A stretch of DNA of 17,218 nt from the NCBI GenBank assembly GCA_937902115.1, contig CALGSR010000164.1, forward strand, positions 1-17,218, given 5' to 3'. The notes under the pieces are model-generated. The model saw only the letters and a program-made list of their open reading frames with translations. It was not told where the DNA came from and made no database searches. The stretch is from an uncultured Bacillus sp. (lineage in GTDB: Bacteria; Bacillota; Bacilli; Bacillales; Cytobacillaceae). Shown piece after piece: positions 13,936 through 17,218 of this stretch; the stretch's first letter is position 1, and the number at the start of each line of letters is the position of its first letter. A program made the translations under genes and the position numbers.

Positions 13936-13988
13936 AAAATAACGAATAAATCCTAATTTTATGCTTAGGATTTATTCGTTATTTTTTT
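13936..13988 (+). terminator. Rho-independent terminator after the ferredoxin gene
   Basis: Perfect 21-bp inverted repeat (13936-13956 and 13965-13985) with an 8-base loop, followed by a T run (TTATTTTTTT). It ends the phenol hydroxylase-dioxygenase operon and isolates the regulator gene, which must have its own promoter. The sequence just after it (TTTTGATAAAATAG) is AT-rich and may hold that promoter, but no convincing -35 is seen. Confidence 0.94.
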
Positions 13989-14039
13989 AATATTTTGATA
14001 AAATAGAAGGGATACAAAAATCCTTGGGTGGTGAAGTCA

Positions 14040-15896
14040 TTGAATTACACTACGATAGCAGCGCAACTAAACCAAAAGGCTCAGCAGCCGAAGATCACGA
14101 TCCCAAGTTCTGCATTCGGGGCCCTTAGAAGGGAACTCATTGATACGATTGGTTTTGGTCGCTCAAAAGGTTTTCTTCTCCGTTATGGCTGGGATTGCGG
14201 GGAAACAGATGCGTTACAAATGATGGAATTAGAATGGGAAGATCAAAAAGAGTTGTTGTTGGCAGGACCAACGATGCATACGACGAATGGTCATGCCCAA
14301 GTAGAGCATACAATTTGTGAAGTTGATTTTGACAAGGGGATTCTTCATTTTGAAGGGGACTGGAAGAGTTCCAATGAAGCTAAAGAACATCTCAAGCTGT
14401 TTGGAAAAAGTGAGGAGCCTGTCTGCCATTCATTAGCCGGATATGCGAGCGGTTATTTATCTACGGTCATTGGAAAAAGGGTGATTGTCAAAGAGGTCAG
14501 CTGTATGGCAACGGGGGATGAACATTGTCATTGGATTGCCAAAACGGTGGGAGAATGGAATGGTGCTCCCGAAATTGAACAAGAGAGTCATTTATATGAG
14601 GCCGACCGCATTAGTGATGAACTGGAAGAAACCTATGAAAGACTGCGGGTCGAAAGAGATAGTCTTAGTAAAACATATGATGTTCATTTGCAATTATTTA
14701 ATGAAGTTATTTTTGAAACGGGACTGCAGCCGATTGTAGAAATCTTGTACAAAAAGATGAACATTCCTGTTTTGATTGAAACTCTGAACTGTGAAATTCG
14801 GGCTGTCGGAGGACTGAAAATGACGGATGCTCAGAAATTCTCTCGTGAACTGAAAGAATGGTTTGCTGTTCAGGAGCAGAAGCCGGGTCAGGAAAAGCAG
14901 GAGATTCACCAAACAGGACTGCTTGACATTGCCCCTGGACATCGACGCATCATCACCCCAATCTATTTTCGCCAGAAAATTCATGGATATTGCTCTTTCA
15001 TTACAGACAAAGATACAGTAAGTGAAGTGGAAAAGATGCTTTTAGGCCAGGCTGCACTTGCCTGCTCTCTGCATCTATTAAATGAAAGAACGCGGTTTAT
15101 CACCGAGCAGCGGATTAGAGGCAGTTTACTGGAAGATTTATTAAATAAACGGGTCACGACATCGGAAATGATCATCTATGCCCGTGATAATGATTTTGAA
15201 TTGAAGGAGCCCTATTTTATGGCGGCGCTCCACCGTCCTTTAGTGGAAACTTCCGCGGAGGAGGAAATAGAGTTTAACGACCAATTTATGAATGACTTGA
15301 ATAAATTCTTTCAATCCATTGGTGTTAAGGGGTTGATTGGGCAGAAGTCAGGGACCATTATCTGTCTATTTTCGGAATCCGCCATATTAAACCGTCAGTT
15401 CGATAAGGAGAGCTTTTGTAAGCGGTTGTTTCAATATAGTGCTGATAAGTATCCGCGCCATTTATTTGAAATCGGGGTTAGCTCCAGCTACTCTTCTCTT
15501 GAAGAGGCCCCACAGCTATATGTTGAAAGCACTGCTGCGCTTAAATTAGCAGGAAGTCAACAAAAATTAGTCTATTTTGACTCATTGGGTGTGGTAGGAA
15601 TGCTGCTGCAAACGAGAAATCCGGAAACGATTGAAAGATATGCCCATAAAATTTTAGGCAAATTAATCGCAGAAGATAAAAATATGGAATTAACGAATAC
15701 CCTTTATCAATATTTAGAAAATGGTTCCAATGTTCATCAAACAGCCCGGGCGATGAATTTCTCAGTCAACGGTCTCCGTTATCGGCTTGGAAAAATCAAT
15801 GAGCTCCTAAAAGTCAATATGGATAAAGGGCATAACCGAAATGAAATCTATGTTGCCTTGCAATGCTTAATCGTGTTGGGGATACTGAAGCTATAA
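14040..15896 (+). CDS. Chimeric phenol-sensing regulator: XylR_N/V4R sensor fused to PucR-type GGDEF-like and helix-turn-helix output
   Basis: Probable activator of the upstream operon, 618 aa. I choose TTG 14040 because GGTGGTGA (14027-14034) lies at ideal spacing; GTG at 14028 or 14031 is possible. Residues about 20-170 match the DmpR/MopR/XylR sensor: GPTMHT, EGDW, PVCHSLAGYASGY, VKEVSCMATGDEHCHW. H80 and W108 correspond by spacing (28) to the MopR phenol-contacting H106 and W134. C129, E152, C155 and C163 correspond exactly (23, 3, 8) to its zinc ligands C155, E178, C181 and C189 (MopR numbers from memory). A charged, probably coiled-coil linker (about 183-215) follows, then a PucR/CdaR-like region, a GGDEF-like segment (about 365-540) and a PucR-type HTH (last 65 residues: NVHQTARAMNFSVNGLRYRL). 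No AAA+ GAFTGA motif or sigma-54 domain exists. Family knowledge gives each half; phenol-dependent activation here is inference. Confidence 0.9.
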   Translation: MNYTTIAAQLNQKAQQPKITIPSSAFGALRRELIDTIGFGRSKGFLLRYGWDCGETDALQMMELEWEDQKELLLAGPTMHTTNGHAQVEHTICEVDFDKGILHFEGDWKSSNEAKEHLKLFGKSEEPVCHSLAGYASGYLSTVIGKRVIVKEVSCMATGDEHCHWIAKTVGEWNGAPEIEQESHLYEADRISDELEETYERLRVERDSLSKTYDVHLQLFNEVIFETGLQPIVEILYKKMNIPVLIETLNCEIRAVGGLKMTDAQKFSRELKEWFAVQEQKPGQEKQEIHQTGLLDIAPGHRRIITPIYFRQKIHGYCSFITDKDTVSEVEKMLLGQAALACSLHLLNERTRFITEQRIRGSLLEDLLNKRVTTSEMIIYARDNDFELKEPYFMAALHRPLVETSAEEEIEFNDQFMNDLNKFFQSIGVKGLIGQKSGTIICLFSESAILNRQFDKESFCKRLFQYSADKYPRHLFEIGVSSSYSSLEEAPQLYVESTAALKLAGSQQKLVYFDSLGVVGMLLQTRNPETIERYAHKILGKLIAEDKNMELTNTLYQYLENGSNVHQTARAMNFSVNGLRYRLGKINELLKVNMDKGHNRNEIYVALQCLIVLGILKL

Positions 15897-16012
15897 ACGG
15901 AGAACAGGGAAGCGGTAAACAAATATAAATTTTCCATTGAAAGAAGCGGGTGGATTGTTTAGCATAGGGTACAATGGAATGCGCCAAGAAACGATCAAAG
16001 GAGATTAAGAGA

Positions 16013-16645
16013 TTGCTATATTTATATATTGTCAGGCATGGGGAAACGGTATGGAATGCGGCGGAGCGGATACAGGGCAGACTTGATTCACGCCTAACAG
16101 AAAAAGGAAGGAACTATGCCCGGTTGTTAGGGGAAAAGCTGCAGGATACAGATTTTACAAGGATCATTTCCAGTCCAAGTCAAAGAACGATGGAAACGGC
16201 CCAACTGCTTAAAGCTAAGCGGAATATCCCGGTATGTAAGGACGAACGGATTATGGAGATGGCTATGGGTCCATGGCAGGGCATGACAAAGGCGGAAATT
16301 CAGCTGCAGTACCCCATTGAATACGAGTGGTTTATGACCCGTCCTGAACGCTACCAAAATGCTGGGGCCGAAACATTTTTTGATATGGAAAATCGGGCCC
16401 GGGACTTTCTTTCAGAGTTACAAAACGGCACTTTGCATGGAAACATATTAGTTGTCACGCATGGCTTGTTGATAAAAACGCTGTTTGCTATTTTCAAAGG
16501 AATTGAGATTAAGGATATTTGGAGGGAGCAAACCGTTGCAGGCACAAGCCTGTCCATTGTCAAAATGGACCGGGAAGGGCTGGAAATCCTGCTCGAAAGT
16601 GATATGAGCCATGTGCCTGAGGAAAAAGTAGCTAATCGTTCTTAA
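16013..16645 (+). CDS. Histidine phosphatase family protein (phosphoglycerate mutase-like)
   Basis: This 210-aa protein has the catalytic LYIVRHGETVWN (RHG at 8-10), the phosphate-binding ISSPSQRTMETAQ, the general-acid region IMEMAMGPWQG, and the second His in VVTHGLLIKT. The length and motifs resemble broad-specificity phosphatases such as YhfR/PhoE of Bacillus. I place the start at TTG 16013 because AAAGGAG (15997-16003) lies 9 bases upstream and the protein then begins directly with the first strand. An in-frame ATG at 15974 would add MECAKKRSKEIKR and has no ribosome site. It is only distantly like the CobC at 5882 and is not linked to the cobalamin operon. It stands alone between the regulator and a terminator; the substrate cannot be told from sequence. 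Confidence 0.86.
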   Translation: MLYLYIVRHGETVWNAAERIQGRLDSRLTEKGRNYARLLGEKLQDTDFTRIISSPSQRTMETAQLLKAKRNIPVCKDERIMEMAMGPWQGMTKAEIQLQYPIEYEWFMTRPERYQNAGAETFFDMENRARDFLSELQNGTLHGNILVVTHGLLIKTLFAIFKGIEIKDIWREQTVAGTSLSIVKMDREGLEILLESDMSHVPEEKVANRS

Positions 16646-16673
16646 TTTCAAACCAATCGAATTTAATTTTCAC

Positions 16674-16723
16674 GGGCTTAATGAAAACTTTCCTGTTTTT
16701 TGGGTTTCCATTAAGCCCATTTT
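16674..16723 (+). terminator. Rho-independent terminator after the histidine phosphatase
   Basis: GGGCTTAATG (16674-16683) pairs with CATTAAGCCC (16709-16718). The helix continues inward by four more pairs after one mismatch (AAAC/GTTT). The tail ATTTTTACA supplies a short T run. It starts 29 bases after the stop codon. Confidence 0.88.
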
Positions 16724-16990
16724 TACATACTAATAATAAAAGTGGTCCAATTGACTTTCCTATGGGATGGAAAGAAATGCGTTTGCAGCTCTTTTCTCTT
16801 CAAAGAAATCTAGCTTCACATTGAAAAACAAAGTCAAGCAACTTATATTTTTAACTAAAATCAACAATGTCTGAGAAAAGAGCCTCAATAAAACACATAA
16901 AGTGGGAAAAAACTGCAATATTGTTTCACAACGTCAATTTGTTAAGTGGTAAAATGGGTGAGTGTGATTCAAAAATGGAGGGTTCAAAAA
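16724..16990 (+). promoter_or_regulatory. Non-coding region upstream of ddl
   Basis: No credible gene is seen; the open frame beginning at 16867 has no ribosome site and overlaps ddl in another frame. The region holds an 11-base inverted repeat GCTCTTTTCTC (16788-16798) and GAGAAAAGAGC (16873-16883) separated by 74 bases. There is a possible -10 TAAAAT near 16950 without a good -35. The ribosome site of ddl, TGGAGGG at 16976-16982, lies 8 bases before its ATG. Confidence 0.5.
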
Positions 16991-17218
16991 ATGAAAACAA
17001 AATTAGGTTTACTATATGGCGGGAAATCTGCAGAACATCAAGTTTCACTGCGGACGGCTTTGGCTGTTATTGGAGCGCTAGATCATAATAAATTTGATAT
17101 ATACCCCATTTATATTTCTGAAAAAGGTGAATGGAACAAAGGAGCCCAATTAACAAGCTCTATTGAAAATGTTGAACAGCTGAAATTTGCCGGTAACGGA
17201 ACTTCTGCTTTATCCTCT
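16991..17218 (+). CDS. ddl: D-alanine--D-alanine ligase, 3' partial
   Basis: The first 76 residues are visible before the window ends. MKTKLGLLYGGKSAEHQVSL is the family's N-terminal signature (GGxSxEHxVS), followed by TALAVIGALDHNKFDIYPIYISEKGEW, typical of Bacillus-type Ddl. The enzyme makes the D-Ala-D-Ala dipeptide for peptidoglycan with ATP. ATG 16991 has TGGAGGG 8 bases upstream and the first residues fit the family start, so the 5' end is secure. The ATP-grasp and catalytic domains lie outside the window. It starts a new transcription unit after the terminator at 16674-16723; in Bacillus it is usually followed by murF, which cannot be checked here. Confidence 0.93.
   Translation, partial: MKTKLGLLYGGKSAEHQVSLRTALAVIGALDHNKFDIYPIYISEKGEWNKGAQLTSSIENVEQLKFAGNGTSALSS

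Noticed and set aside
13943..13960. CGAATAAATCCTAATTTTA in the terminator stem resembles the GAATCAT elements (CGAATCATCCTAATATTTA)
   Set aside because: It needs an inserted base and a substitution to align, and the stem is fully explained as a terminator; in AT-rich DNA the match is weak evidence for autoregulation.
16867..17088. 73-codon open frame overlapping the ddl start
   Set aside because: No ribosome site, no recognisable protein pattern, and it overlaps the certain ddl coding region in another frame.
1..17218. CRISPR arrays, insertion sequences, transposases, integrases or att sites
   Set aside because: No regular spaced repeats, transposase-like proteins or terminal inverted repeats were seen on either strand.

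Overview
The window looks like a chromosomal segment of a spore-former-type Firmicute, most likely Bacillaceae. The reasons are strong AGGAGG-type ribosome sites, several probable TTG starts, a BtuD-CbiZ fusion ABC ATPase, a YvqK-like PduO, a Bacillus-like Ddl, and U-tailed hairpin terminators. All recognisable genes lie on the + strand. The organism assignment is inference from gene content, not from a marker gene.

Region 1 (1-7593) is a cobalamin salvage and late-synthesis operon. In order it holds the 3' part of a cobamide-import ATPase fused to CbiZ amidohydrolase, CbiB, CobD (threonine-phosphate decarboxylase), CobU, CobQ, CobS, CobC, a second short CobU-like protein, and PduO adenosyltransferase. 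Most neighbouring genes overlap by a few to about 50 bases, so translation is probably coupled. The pathway logic is: import cobinamides, cut the side chain (CbiZ), rebuild it with aminopropanol phosphate (CobD, CbiB), activate it (CobU), join alpha-ribazole (CobS, CobC) and adenosylate the cobalt (PduO). A strong terminator (7601-7651) closes the operon.

Region 2 (7652-15896) is a compact phenol-to-ring-cleavage module. A 369-base regulatory region with repeated GAATCAT-type sites precedes a soluble diiron phenol hydroxylase with genes in the order L-M-N-O-P: beta subunit, effector, alpha subunit, small beta-grasp-like protein in the gamma slot, and reductase. Next come a catechol 2,3-dioxygenase and an XylT/DmpQ-like ferredoxin that would keep the dioxygenase iron reduced. 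After a second strong terminator sits the probable regulator. It has the phenol-sensing, zinc-binding V4R domain of DmpR/MopR/XylR, but fused to a PucR-type output and helix-turn-helix instead of the sigma-54 AAA+ domain. This chimeric regulator driving a multicomponent phenol hydroxylase in a Gram-positive is the most interesting system in the window. DmpK and the later meta-pathway enzymes are absent from the window.

Region 3 (15897-17218) has a second histidine phosphatase, a terminator, a 345-base non-coding stretch, and the 5' end of D-alanine--D-alanine ligase, which runs off the window. Several intercistronic hairpins without U tracts and a 15-base palindrome inside region 2 suggest post-transcriptional or extra transcriptional control.
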